A stretch of DNA of 64,000 nt from Paraclostridium ghonii (GTDB lineage Bacteria; Bacillota; Clostridia; Peptostreptococcales; Peptostreptococcaceae), in NCBI RefSeq assembly GCF_030815085.1, contig NZ_JAUSWG010000004.1; one strand, written 5' to 3'. The notes beneath the pieces were generated by a model. It worked only from the letters and a program-made list of their open reading frames with translations. It was not told the DNA's origin and made no database searches. How positions within the stretch are numbered: the stretch's first letter is position 1; every line of letters starts with the position of its first letter. The position numbers were made by a program, and so were the translations under genes. Below are positions 52,656 through 60,844 of this stretch, piece by piece.

Positions 52656-52665
52656 GGAGTTTTTT

Positions 52666-53520
52666 ATGAACATATTATTTATGGGTGGACATGAATTAGG
52701 TTCAAAAACACTAGAGTATTTAATTAGTAATAATGTAAATATAGTTGGTGTAGTTGTATCTAAGAATGGTGACGATTGGTATCGTGGAGTTGATGAAGTT
52801 GCAAATAAATTTAATTTAGATCTTTATGAAGAAAAAAACATTAATGATCAAAGTTTTTTAAATAAAATAAAACTTCTATACTTAGACTTAATAGTTTGTG
52901 TAAATTTCGATCAAATATTAAAAAAAGATATCATAAATTTGCCAACTATGGGCTGTATAAACACACATGCATCTTTATTACCAAGATATAGAGGTCGTGC
53001 CCCTTTAAACTGGTCTATGATTAATGGTGAACAATATAGCGGAGTTACAGTTCATTTTATAGATGAAGGTATAGATACAGGTGATATAATCTTACAAGAA
53101 AAAATAAAAATAGATGAAGATGACTATATATCTGATTTATTAAATAAAGTTAAAAATACTTATCCTAAAATAGTATTAAGCGCTATACAAGCTTTAGAAA
53201 GTAACAATATAAATTTAATAAAGCCTGATTTATCAAAAGGCTTTTATGTAAATAAAAGAACTAAAGCTGATGGCAAAATTGACTTTTCAAAGTCTTCAAA
53301 GGATATTGTAAATTTTATAAAAGCAATTTCAAAACCATATCCTGGAGCATTTTTATATTACAATAATAAAAAAATTATTATTTGGAGAGCTACTTTAAAT
53401 TATGATATTTTGCCTAAATATGAAAACTTAGATATAGGTACAGTTATATTTAATGACTTCAATTTATGTATAAAGCTAAGAGATTCTATGTTAATAGTAA
53501 CAGAATATGAATTTGAATAA
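52666..53520 (+). CDS. Formyltransferase (Fmt-like), probable nonulosonate-precursor N-formyltransferase
   Basis: The 284-residue protein has the formyltetrahydrofolate-dependent fold: ILFMGGHELGSKTLEYL, the catalytic region NTHASLLPRYRGRAPLNW with Asn-His, and the Asp of the HFIDEGIDTGDII segment; a partial C-terminal domain follows. It sits between pseG and pseI, where a PseH-type N-acetyltransferase is expected, and no acetyltransferase of that kind is present. N-formyl pseudaminic acids are known from bacterial glycans, so I infer formylation of an amino group of the precursor. ATG 52666 behind AAGGAG is the start; pseG ends ten bases upstream. Methionyl-tRNA formylation is unlikely in this context. 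Confidence 0.78.
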   Translation: MNILFMGGHELGSKTLEYLISNNVNIVGVVVSKNGDDWYRGVDEVANKFNLDLYEEKNINDQSFLNKIKLLYLDLIVCVNFDQILKKDIINLPTMGCINTHASLLPRYRGRAPLNWSMINGEQYSGVTVHFIDEGIDTGDIILQEKIKIDEDDYISDLLNKVKNTYPKIVLSAIQALESNNINLIKPDLSKGFYVNKRTKADGKIDFSKSSKDIVNFIKAISKPYPGAFLYYNNKKIIIWRATLNYDILPKYENLDIGTVIFNDFNLCIKLRDSMLIVTEYEFE

Positions 53521-53542
53521 TAAATCTTAAGGATGTGTATTT

Positions 53543-54583
53543 ATGATTATAGATAATTTCAAAATATCTAATGATTCACCTTGCTACATAATAGGTGAAC
53601 TATCGGCAAATCATGGGGGTGATATAAATATAGCAAAACAAAGTATAAAAGCTTTAAAAGAATGTGGCGCTAATGCCGTTAAAATTCAAACATATACCCC
53701 TGATACTTTAACTATCGATTGTGATAATGAGTACTTTAAATTAAATCACGGTAGTATATGGGATGGAACTACATTGTATAAACTATACCAAAGTGCATAT
53801 ACTCCCTGGGAATGGCAAAAAGAACTTTCTGATTATGCAAAACAAGTAGGCCTAACATTATTTTCAACTCCTTTTGACAAATCATCAGTAGATTTTTTAG
53901 AATCTTTAAACGTTCCAGCCTATAAAGTAGCTTCTTTTGAAATTAAAGATATTCCACTTATAAAATACATTGCTTCTAAAAATAAACCAATAATATTGTC
54001 TACTGGGGTAGCTACTAAAAATGATATATATGAAGTTTTAAATTCATGTAAAAAAACAAAAAATCTAGATATAGCATTACTCAAATGTACATCATCTTAC
54101 CCTACAAAACTAGAAGACGCTAACTTAAATACAATGCGTGATATGAAAAATGAGTTTAACACAATAGTTGGATTATCTGATCATAGTATTGATATGGAAG
54201 TCCCTATAACAGCGGTTGCTCTAGGTGCTAAGATAATAGAAAAGCATTTTATTCTGGATAAAAATATAGGAGGCCCTGATTCTTCATTTTCTCTAGATAA
54301 AAATCAATTTAAACAAATGGTTGACTCAATAAGAAAAGTTGAAAAATGTATAGGAAAAATTTTATATAATACTGATGATGATTTAAAGAAACACATTAAG
54401 TTTTCTAGGTCTTTATTTATAGTGAAAGATTTAAAAAAAGGTGAAATTTTAAAAGAAGATAATTTAAGATCTATAAGACCAGGTTATGGTATGCATCCTA
54501 AATACTACTATGACGTATTAGGAAAAAAAGTTAATAAAGATATAAAGAGAGGTACTCCTTTAGCTCCTAGTTATTTAGAATAA
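53543..54583 (+). CDS. pseI: Pseudaminic/legionaminic acid synthase (NeuB family)
   Basis: The 346-residue enzyme has an N-terminal NeuB TIM barrel (GELSANHGGDINIAKQSI, AVKIQTYTPDT, FSTPFDKSSVDFL, VGLSDHS, AKIIEKHFIL) and a C-terminal SAF/antifreeze-like domain (SLFIVKDLKKGEIL, LRSIRPGYGMHPKYY). It condenses the six-carbon sugar with phosphoenolpyruvate to form the nine-carbon acid. AAGGATG lies nine bases before the ATG. Last gene of the plus arm; a long hairpin follows. PseI is favoured over NeuB or LegI by the pseC-pseG company. Confidence 0.88.
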   Translation: MIIDNFKISNDSPCYIIGELSANHGGDINIAKQSIKALKECGANAVKIQTYTPDTLTIDCDNEYFKLNHGSIWDGTTLYKLYQSAYTPWEWQKELSDYAKQVGLTLFSTPFDKSSVDFLESLNVPAYKVASFEIKDIPLIKYIASKNKPIILSTGVATKNDIYEVLNSCKKTKNLDIALLKCTSSYPTKLEDANLNTMRDMKNEFNTIVGLSDHSIDMEVPITAVALGAKIIEKHFILDKNIGGPDSSFSLDKNQFKQMVDSIRKVEKCIGKILYNTDDDLKKHIKFSRSLFIVKDLKKGEILKEDNLRSIRPGYGMHPKYYYDVLGKKVNKDIKRGTPLAPSYLE

Positions 54584-54604
54584 AAATAATATCAAAATGC
54601 TTAA

Positions 54605-54672
54605 GATAAATACGTAGTTTTTCTCCTAAAGCTATAAAAAACCTTTAAGGTAGCTAAACTTACGTATTTATC
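54605..54672. repeat. Nested long inverted repeat after pseI
   Basis: GATAAATACGTAGTTT (54605-54620) pairs with AAACTTACGTATTTATC (54656-54672) with one bulge; an inner AGCT/AGCT stem encloses ACCTTTAAGGT. It has no long U-run. It lies between the converging pseI and elaA genes and resembles in design the hairpin at 1351-1434, although the sequences differ. Confidence 0.6.
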
Positions 54673-54710
54673 ATTAGCTAATTATATTATCATTAAATTT
54701 TCAATATATA

Positions 54711-55157
54711 TTACTGTTTTTTATATAACATATCAAGATGTGGAATATCGTCTTCTAAATATACATCTGATACTTCTTTAAATCCTAAACTCTTATAAAA
54801 CTCTATTAAATAAGCTTGAGCTGATATTTTAATTTCACTTTCATTTAAATTGTTTTCTATAAACTCAATAGCTTTTAGCATCATATCTCTTGCCAAGCCT
54901 TTACCTCTATATTCTTTAGTTATTAATACTCTTCCTATAGAAGCCTCTTCAAATGATATTCCTTTTTCTAAAATTCTTAAATAAGCTACAATTTTACCAT
55001 TTTCTTGTGCAAATAGATGATATGAACTTTTATCTTTAAAATCTAAATCTTGGTATGGACACTTTTGTTCTACTACAAATACTTCTACTCTAGCACTTAA
55101 TATTTCATATAATTCACCTATATTTAGTTCTTCATATTTTTTTAATTTCCATTCCAT
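54711..55157 (-). CDS. elaA: GNAT acetyltransferase, ElaA family
   Basis: The 148-residue protein matches ElaA: LYEILSARVEVFVVEQKCPYQDLDFKD at the N-terminus, the acetyl-CoA loop VLITKEYRGKGLARDMM (about residues 75-91) and a C-terminal FYKSLGFKEVSDVY. Its substrate is unknown in most bacteria. ATG 55157 has GAGGAGG upstream, overlapping the end of the MarR gene, so the two are an operon. It is convergent with pseI but not related to PseH, so it is not taken as the missing acyltransferase. Confidence 0.85.
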   Translation of the reverse strand: MEWKLKKYEELNIGELYEILSARVEVFVVEQKCPYQDLDFKDKSSYHLFAQENGKIVAYLRILEKGISFEEASIGRVLITKEYRGKGLARDMMLKAIEFIENNLNESEIKISAQAYLIEFYKSLGFKEVSDVYLEDDIPHLDMLYKKQ

Positions 55158-55171
55158 TATTTTTTCCTCCT

Positions 55172-55636
55172 CTATTTGTTTATATAGTCTCTTTTGTTGC
55201 CTTTTTTTACATACTCCCAATCTTTTTCTATATTGTTTCTCATTCTTTCCAATAAACTTAAAAGTAACTCTATTTCTTCTTCATTAAATCCTTTTAGTGA
55301 ATTTTCTGTGGATAGTTGCTCTTCACTTTTTAAGACTGAGTGTATTTGCCTAGCTTTTTCTGATGGATATAATTCAAAAGCTCTTTTATCATTTTCATTA
55401 TGCTTTTTTATAACATAATCTTTTTCTACTAACTTTTTAACAGCTTTTGCAGTTGTAGTTCTATCCACGTTTAATAAATTAGATAAAGTTTCTTGATTTA
55501 TACCTGGATTTTCACATATTCTTACTAGAAATAGATATTGCCCTTTTTCTAATCCTATTTCTCTAAACTCTACATCACTTATTGTCTGTAGACATCTTGC
55601 AATTTTGCCTATCTCTCTAAGAATTAAATAACTCAT
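55172..55636 (-). CDS. MarR-family regulator
   Basis: The 154-residue protein has the MarR winged helix with NQETLSNLLNVDRTTTAKAVKKLVEKDYV and the wing NENDKRAFELYPSEKA, flanked by dimerisation helices. GGAGAGA precedes the ATG. It is followed by elaA and probably represses the pair through the repeated CTTGAACTTTCA sites upstream. Effector unknown. Confidence 0.88.
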   Translation of the reverse strand: MSYLILREIGKIARCLQTISDVEFREIGLEKGQYLFLVRICENPGINQETLSNLLNVDRTTTAKAVKKLVEKDYVIKKHNENDKRAFELYPSEKARQIHSVLKSEEQLSTENSLKGFNEEEIELLLSLLERMRNNIEKDWEYVKKGNKRDYINK

Positions 55637-55657
55637 GTAATCTCTCCTTTAAAAATG

Positions 55658-55709
55658 CTTGAACTTTCATCTATATTTAATTTATCATAATTTACTTGAA
55701 CTTTCAAGT
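55658..55709. promoter_or_regulatory. MarR operator pair
   Basis: CTTGAACTTTCA occurs at 55658-55669 and again within the palindrome ACTTGAACTTTCAAGT (55694-55709), 37 bp apart. The sites flank the likely promoter of marR-elaA, as expected for autorepression. Confidence 0.6.
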
Positions 55710-55725
55710 ATTTTATATAAAAGAA

Positions 55726-55756
55726 AGGTAGATTCTTAATTCAAAAGAACCTACCT
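55726..55756 (-). terminator. Terminator of cstA
   Basis: AGGTAGATTCTT and AAGAACCTACCT arms (one G-U pair), seven-base loop, followed by a U-rich run on the minus strand. Confidence 0.75.
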
Positions 55757-55768
55757 CTGTTTTAGTGA

Positions 55769-57175
55769 TTATTTTACTTCACTTCTTAGCTTTTTAGCTT
55801 TTATTGAAAATAATATAGTAAATACTATAGCAATTGTAATACCTATTGTATTAGATATTCCTGCATGTAATCTAAATCCTTCTGGTGCTTGAAGTATATA
55901 TGCAAATGTTACAGCTGTCATGAATATAGCAGGTATAGTACTTATAAAATGATTCTTATTATGTTTTGCTAAATATGCTGACCCTGTCCATAACATTATC
56001 ATAGCTAATGTTTGGTTAGCCCAAGAGAAATATCTCCATATTATATTGAAATCTATGAAAGTTAAAGCTATCCCTACTATAAATAATGGTATAGATATCA
56101 TAAATCTATTTTTTATACTACCTTGATCTAGTCTCATAGCATCTGCTATTGTAAGTCTTGCACTTCTAAATGCTGTATCTCCACTAGTTATAGGGCAAAC
56201 TACAACACCTAATATTGCAAGTGCTCCACCTATTGGTCCCATTAAAGTTCTTGATATAACATTTACAACTACAGATGGTCCACCTTGTGATAATATAGCA
56301 TCAAGTTGAGGAACTCCTCCAAAGAATGTCATAGCTGCTGCTGCCCATACTAAAGCTATTATACCTTCTGCAACCATTGACCCGTAGAATATTCTTCTAG
56401 CTTCGCTTTCTTTTTCAACACATCTTGCCATCATAGGAGATTGCGTTGCATGGAATCCAGATATTGCTCCACATGCTATTGTTATAAATAAGAATGGGAA
56501 TATTGGTTGTCCTTTTGGATGTAGATTTTCAAATGCTATATTAGGTATATCATAGCCTTGGAATAGTAAACCTCCTGCAACTCCTATAGCCATTATTAAA
56601 AGTGCTGCTCCAAATAGCGGATATATCTTTCCTATAACTGCATCTACTGGTAAAACAGTAGCTAATATATAATATAGTACTATTATAACAACCCATATCT
56701 GAGTATCTATAGATGTTAAAGTTGTAAGTAATGCTGCTGGTCCTGTCATAAATACAGTACCAACTAAAATTAAAAGTATAACTGTAAACACTCTCATTAA
56801 ATTTTTAGTTGAGTTTCCTAAATATTTTCCAACTAACTCAGAAGCTGAATCTCCTTTGTTTTTCATTGATAAGTATCCGGATAAGAAGTCATGAACTCCT
56901 CCTGCAAATATTGTTCCAAATACTATCCATAAAAATGCTGCTGGTCCAAATAAAGCTCCTTGTATAGCTCCAAATATAGGTCCAAGTCCTGCTATATTTA
57001 AAAATTGTATAAGGAATATCTTTCTCCATTTCATTGGAACATAGTCTACACCATCTTCAAGTGTAGTAGCTGGTGTTTTAATACTATCATCAATTCCAAA
57101 AGTCTTTTCTACAAATTTACCATAAATATAATACCCAATTATAAGTAACGCTATTGATCCTAAAAAACTTATCAC
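55769..57175 (-). CDS. cstA: CstA-family transporter (carbon starvation / pyruvate or peptide uptake)
   Basis: The 468-residue protein has about 14 hydrophobic segments and the CstA landmarks: IAGLGPIFGAIQGALFGP near the N-terminus, GGVHDFLSGYLSMKNKGDS, and SGFHATQSPMMARC. Clostridial CstA forms are shorter than the 700-residue E. coli form. Members take up pyruvate or peptides in starvation. The start is GTG 57175 with GGAG eight bases away; ATG 57179 is out of frame and immediately stopped. The leader carries a palindrome pair and a hairpin. Confidence 0.9.
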   Translation of the reverse strand: MISFLGSIALLIIGYYIYGKFVEKTFGIDDSIKTPATTLEDGVDYVPMKWRKIFLIQFLNIAGLGPIFGAIQGALFGPAAFLWIVFGTIFAGGVHDFLSGYLSMKNKGDSASELVGKYLGNSTKNLMRVFTVILLILVGTVFMTGPAALLTTLTSIDTQIWVVIIVLYYILATVLPVDAVIGKIYPLFGAALLIMAIGVAGGLLFQGYDIPNIAFENLHPKGQPIFPFLFITIACGAISGFHATQSPMMARCVEKESEARRIFYGSMVAEGIIALVWAAAAMTFFGGVPQLDAILSQGGPSVVVNVISRTLMGPIGGALAILGVVVCPITSGDTAFRSARLTIADAMRLDQGSIKNRFMISIPLFIVGIALTFIDFNIIWRYFSWANQTLAMIMLWTGSAYLAKHNKNHFISTIPAIFMTAVTFAYILQAPEGFRLHAGISNTIGITIAIVFTILFSIKAKKLRSEVK

Positions 57176-57206
57176 ATCAATCGCTCCTTTACTAGAATTT
57201 TTTTTA

Positions 57207-57240
57207 AATAATGTTAAGAAATTGTTTTCTTAACATTATT
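57207..57240 (-). other. Leader hairpin of cstA
   Basis: AATAATGTTAAGAAA and TTTCTTAACATTATT form a perfect 15-bp stem with a four-base loop, 32 bases before the cstA start. Only TTT follows on the minus strand, so it may be an attenuator or an mRNA-stability element, or the terminator of the upstream FUSC gene. Confidence 0.5.
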
Positions 57241-57317
57241 TTAAACATATTTTGTTTTAATTTGTCGATTTATGCATTAAAAGTTATTTTATGTTCATGA
57301 AATGCATTTTTTATGTA

Positions 57318-57333
57318 ATGAAATGCATTTCAT
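57318..57333. promoter_or_regulatory. Palindromic operator-like site upstream of cstA
   Basis: ATGAAATGCATTTCAT is a perfect 16-bp palindrome; ATGAAATGCATTT recurs at 57297-57309, 21 bp away, two turns of the helix. Regulator unknown. Confidence 0.5.
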
Positions 57334-57346
57334 TGCAAAAATCTGT

Positions 57347-59269
57347 CTATATCTCACTTGAAATTTTCTTATATAATCTTTTAGAATTTATTATATTTTC
57401 TTTTAATTCTAGTATATTTACTAAAACTAATTTACTAAACTTATCTTTTCTTTTATTGAAACATTTTATTACATCTTCTTTAGAATTATCTCTATAAATT
57501 AATTTATTTATATCATAAATTAACTCAATTTTATTTGAATTACCTTTTCTATATCTTCTAAAGTTATTAACTAAAAATCTAATATCATTCATAAACATAC
57601 GTTGACTGTATAAAAAATCATCTATATTATCTGATAAAAATGTTAAATTATTTGTATCTATTTTTTTATTTATCAAAGTATTTACAAATAACATTTCCTT
57701 AACTTCATCATCTATCTTTAAACCTAATCTACCTAGTTCATATAATTTATAAAGTACTTTTTCATTTAAAATTATAGATTTTTCAATATCTTTTTTAGTT
57801 ACATCACTCATTTTATAAGGTAATATAACTTTATTTGAATATAATGCAATTATAGTACCTAAAATAACAAATACTAGTCTATTTATAGATGCAATCTCTA
57901 CGCTACCTGTTATAGCTGCTACCCCTAATGCAGATATTGTTGTACATATCATTTGCTTTTTGTATGTAGTTTGGAAGTTACTTATATATCCAACAATAAG
58001 TATAATTAACATTCTTGATGAACTAGCTCTTACTATATAAAATATTGCTTCAAAAAATAATATCCCTATTATAGTTCCTATAAGTCTATCCTTACTTTTA
58101 ACTTGGCTAGTTTCAAGATATGGCTGAACTATAGAAGATAAACTAAATACTAACCACTTTCCATATTCGAAGTTAAAAATACTAACTATAAAAACACCAA
58201 TACTAGTAACAATTGCTCCTCTAAGTGCAAATGTGAACTTAAGAGAATCTTTGCTAATATTATTTTTTAAATCATCCAATCTATCTATTAAATCTGTTAC
58301 AAAATAATTTTCTTTAATTCTATCAATTTTTTCATCTCTTGAATTTTTCAAATCATATCTTAGTAATCCTGCTGCATCTTTAAGTTCATATATTAAATAA
58401 TAATTTGGTTTTATTTTATCTATATTTTCAGCATAAACATTTAATTTTTTTATCAATTCATCTATACTTATATTGTCATTTATGAACTTATCAATTTCTA
58501 TCAGTAATGTCTTTATTTGTTCTAAACTTTCAAAATAACCATCATTATCATTTTTATCGTCTTTAATTTTTACTATTGTTAAATTAATACTTTCTAAAAA
58601 TATACTTATAAATAAACTTTGCATATATTTAATAGGCAACTTAACATCTTTATCTATTATTTTATAAATATCAGATACTAAATCTCTTATCCCTATATAT
58701 ACTTTATTGTTTAACTCATTTATAGAATATAAATTTTTATTTTCTAATATAAAATCAATTTCATCATTTATATAATATATAGAGTTTTCAATTATTTTTT
58801 TAGATTTTCTTTTAAGCTTATTTTTATTAACTATCATTTGTATTGCCATTATTCCTAAGCCACAAAATGCAAGGGCCGCTAATCTAGTTGGTAATTGTTT
58901 TATACCTACAGGAGTATATAACATAAATAAATATCCTAATGTAAAAGCTACATATGTGGGCTTTTTAGTATTATATGTAAAGTTGTACAATACTATAAAT
59001 ATTACCATAAAAGTTATAATTAATGCTAAGAGTGCATCGCTTGCAGCTAAAAATGCTCCTATTCCTAATCCAACTTCTAAACAGACAAAGTATATAGTAT
59101 TTTTTACTGGATTTATTGTATAGTCTGTTCCTAATAAAGATAATGCTGCTATAATACCTGCAACTCCAACTAATGTATTTACATCTCCAAATACACTTTT
59201 AAATCCTACAATACCTGCTGCTATAATGAAAAGCATCATGGTAGTAGACAAGACTTTTTTATTCTCCAT
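57347..59269 (-). CDS. FUSC-family membrane protein (aromatic-acid exporter-like)
   Basis: The 640-residue protein has two groups of five or six membrane segments (about 8-150 and 345-480) around a long helical cytosolic region, and a helical C-terminus: the FUSC/YccS/AaeB layout. The second group carries the FUSC motif FALRGAIVTSIGVF...WLVFSLSSIVQPYLETSQVKSKDRLIGTIIG. Members are thought to export aromatic acids or other small anions. GGAG precedes the ATG. Monocistronic; substrate unknown. Confidence 0.82.
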   Translation of the reverse strand: MENKKVLSTTMMLFIIAAGIVGFKSVFGDVNTLVGVAGIIAALSLLGTDYTINPVKNTIYFVCLEVGLGIGAFLAASDALLALIITFMVIFIVLYNFTYNTKKPTYVAFTLGYLFMLYTPVGIKQLPTRLAALAFCGLGIMAIQMIVNKNKLKRKSKKIIENSIYYINDEIDFILENKNLYSINELNNKVYIGIRDLVSDIYKIIDKDVKLPIKYMQSLFISIFLESINLTIVKIKDDKNDNDGYFESLEQIKTLLIEIDKFINDNISIDELIKKLNVYAENIDKIKPNYYLIYELKDAAGLLRYDLKNSRDEKIDRIKENYFVTDLIDRLDDLKNNISKDSLKFTFALRGAIVTSIGVFIVSIFNFEYGKWLVFSLSSIVQPYLETSQVKSKDRLIGTIIGILFFEAIFYIVRASSSRMLIILIVGYISNFQTTYKKQMICTTISALGVAAITGSVEIASINRLVFVILGTIIALYSNKVILPYKMSDVTKKDIEKSIILNEKVLYKLYELGRLGLKIDDEVKEMLFVNTLINKKIDTNNLTFLSDNIDDFLYSQRMFMNDIRFLVNNFRRYRKGNSNKIELIYDINKLIYRDNSKEDVIKCFNKRKDKFSKLVLVNILELKENIINSKRLYKKISSEI

Positions 59270-59340
59270 ATAAAAACTCCTTTAGTGATTTCTAAAAACA
59301 TTTTCATAACATTATAATATCGTTACATATAATTTCCAAA

Positions 59341-59373
59341 CAAAAAAGGAGTAATTCAAAACTACTCCCTTTG
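59341..59373 (-). terminator. Terminator of the carbonic anhydrase gene
   Basis: AAAGGAGTA and TACTCCCTTT arms with a nine-base loop, followed by a U6 run on the minus strand. Confidence 0.75.
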
Positions 59374-59398
59374 TATTTTAAGTTTATAAATTATATAA

Positions 59399-60112
59399 CT
59401 AATCTAACCATTTAACTATACCACTTTTCATATCATAGTTAGCCCCTATAACCTTTACTTTATTTTCATCCATATATTTTTTTACTATATCATTATTTTT
59501 AATTGTATTAACTGAGTTTTCAACGTTAAATTTAACTGCATTATTGTAAATTTCTTCTTGTGATCCACCCTGTAGCTTAGCTTTTTCATAACTTGGTCTA
59601 ATTTTTTTTATTATAGTTTCTAGCTTACCACTTATATTTTCTTCAGATGCTCCTTTTACCGCTCCACAATCGTCATGCCCCATAACTACAACTAATGGAA
59701 CATCTAGTTTACTTATAGCATATTCTATACTTCCTAATTCAGTATCATCAACTACGTTTCCAGCTACTCTAACAATAAATAAATCCCCTAACCCTGTGTA
59801 AAATACATTTTCAGGTACAACCCTTGAATCAGAACACGTTAAAATAACTGCATAAGGTTTTTGACCTTTCTCAAGTAGTTTCTGTCTTATCTCCTTGTCA
59901 ATTTTATTTTTATTATAAGTTGCATCTATATATATTTCATTTCCTTTTTTTAATCTACTTAAAGAATCTTTTTCTATATCACTATAAGTTTGAATAGTAT
60001 TGTGATTATCATTACTTATACTTTTGCTTTCTAATCCTTCAACAAATGTCTTTAAGCAAAATAAACATACAAGTATAAAAACCGCTAACAATAATTCTCT
60101 TTTTTCTCTCAT
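59399..60112 (-). CDS. Beta-carbonic anhydrase with N-terminal membrane anchor or signal peptide
   Basis: The 237-residue protein has the beta-class zinc ligands: Cys and Asp-Arg dyad in TCSDSRVVPENVF (about residue 95) and HDDC in MGHDDCGAVKGA (about 150). It interconverts CO2 and bicarbonate. Unusually for this class it begins with a hydrophobic stretch (LLLAVFILVCLFCLKTF, about residues 8-24), so it acts outside the membrane. ATG 60112 is taken as start behind AGGTGATAGG; GTG 60121 is the alternative. Monocistronic. Confidence 0.88.
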   Translation of the reverse strand: MREKRELLLAVFILVCLFCLKTFVEGLESKSISNDNHNTIQTYSDIEKDSLSRLKKGNEIYIDATYNKNKIDKEIRQKLLEKGQKPYAVILTCSDSRVVPENVFYTGLGDLFIVRVAGNVVDDTELGSIEYAISKLDVPLVVVMGHDDCGAVKGASEENISGKLETIIKKIRPSYEKAKLQGGSQEEIYNNAVKFNVENSVNTIKNNDIVKKYMDENKVKVIGANYDMKSGIVKWLD

Positions 60113-60213
60113 ACCTATCACCTATCTAATATAAATATTATTTTTTCAAACTTATTGTTTCCTAAAAATATATATTGATACTAAAAAACCTTCAATTAAA
60201 ACTACTCTTAATA

Positions 60214-60690
60214 TTACTTATTTATCTGTTTATCTATTATATCGTCAACTATAACAGCTAAAGTTAAAACGAATGCCTCATCCTCAAAATCAATATCTAC
60301 ATTATAGCTATCCGTAAAAGGAAAAACTTCTTTATATATTTTAGCTATTTTTTTATTATCTTTGTATATATCATAGTTATAATCTAATATATCTCCTTTT
60401 ACATATAAATCTCCATATTTGCTTTCTATTTTTACACTTTTCTTCCTAAATGCAGGTTTTTTGTTAACTTCTGCTACAATTTCACTACTTTCTTTTACTT
60501 CATATTTAGCTAGCAACGATATTACAGTTTCTTTAACAGAATATAATACCTTATCATCTTTAATAAGATCAAATTGAAGACCAAATGTAAATAACTTATT
60601 ATCTATAAAAAAAATTTCTTTATTTTCTTCATTTTGTATCCAGAAGTCTTCTTTAGTTTTAAATAGTTTTGATTTCATGTAATATTTCAT
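60214..60690 (-). CDS. LURP-one-related (tubby-like, YxjI) protein
   Basis: The 158-residue protein starts MKYYMKSKLFKTKEDFWI and has alternating beta strands with KLFTFGLQFDLIKDDKVLYSVKE, KIESKYGDLYVKGDILDYNYDIYKDNKKIAKI, the LURP-one/tubby C-terminal fold. Such proteins may act as membrane-tethered scramblase-like or sensing modules; bacterial function is unknown. GAAGGG precedes the ATG. Monocistronic. Confidence 0.75.
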   Translation of the reverse strand: MKYYMKSKLFKTKEDFWIQNEENKEIFFIDNKLFTFGLQFDLIKDDKVLYSVKETVISLLAKYEVKESSEIVAEVNKKPAFRKKSVKIESKYGDLYVKGDILDYNYDIYKDNKKIAKIYKEVFPFTDSYNVDIDFEDEAFVLTLAVIVDDIIDKQINK

Positions 60691-60774
60691 TTTTATTTCC
60701 CTTCACTTCTAATATTTACATATATTATTTATTATATAGTTTAGTTATATTCATTTTAAAATTATTTAATTATA

Positions 60775-60817
60775 TAAAAAAAGCTATCGTACTATTTTTA
60801 GTTCGACAGCCTTTTTT
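60775..60817 (-). terminator. Terminator of the TauE/SafE gene
   Basis: GGCTGTCGAACT and AGTACGATAGC arms (with mismatches) around an A-rich loop, followed by U7 on the minus strand. Confidence 0.75.
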
Positions 60818-60844
60818 AGTATCTCAATTATATAATTAAATTCA

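Noticed and set aside
54711..55157. ElaA acetyltransferase as the missing PseH
   Set aside because: It belongs to a marR-elaA operon and matches the ElaA family rather than PseH.
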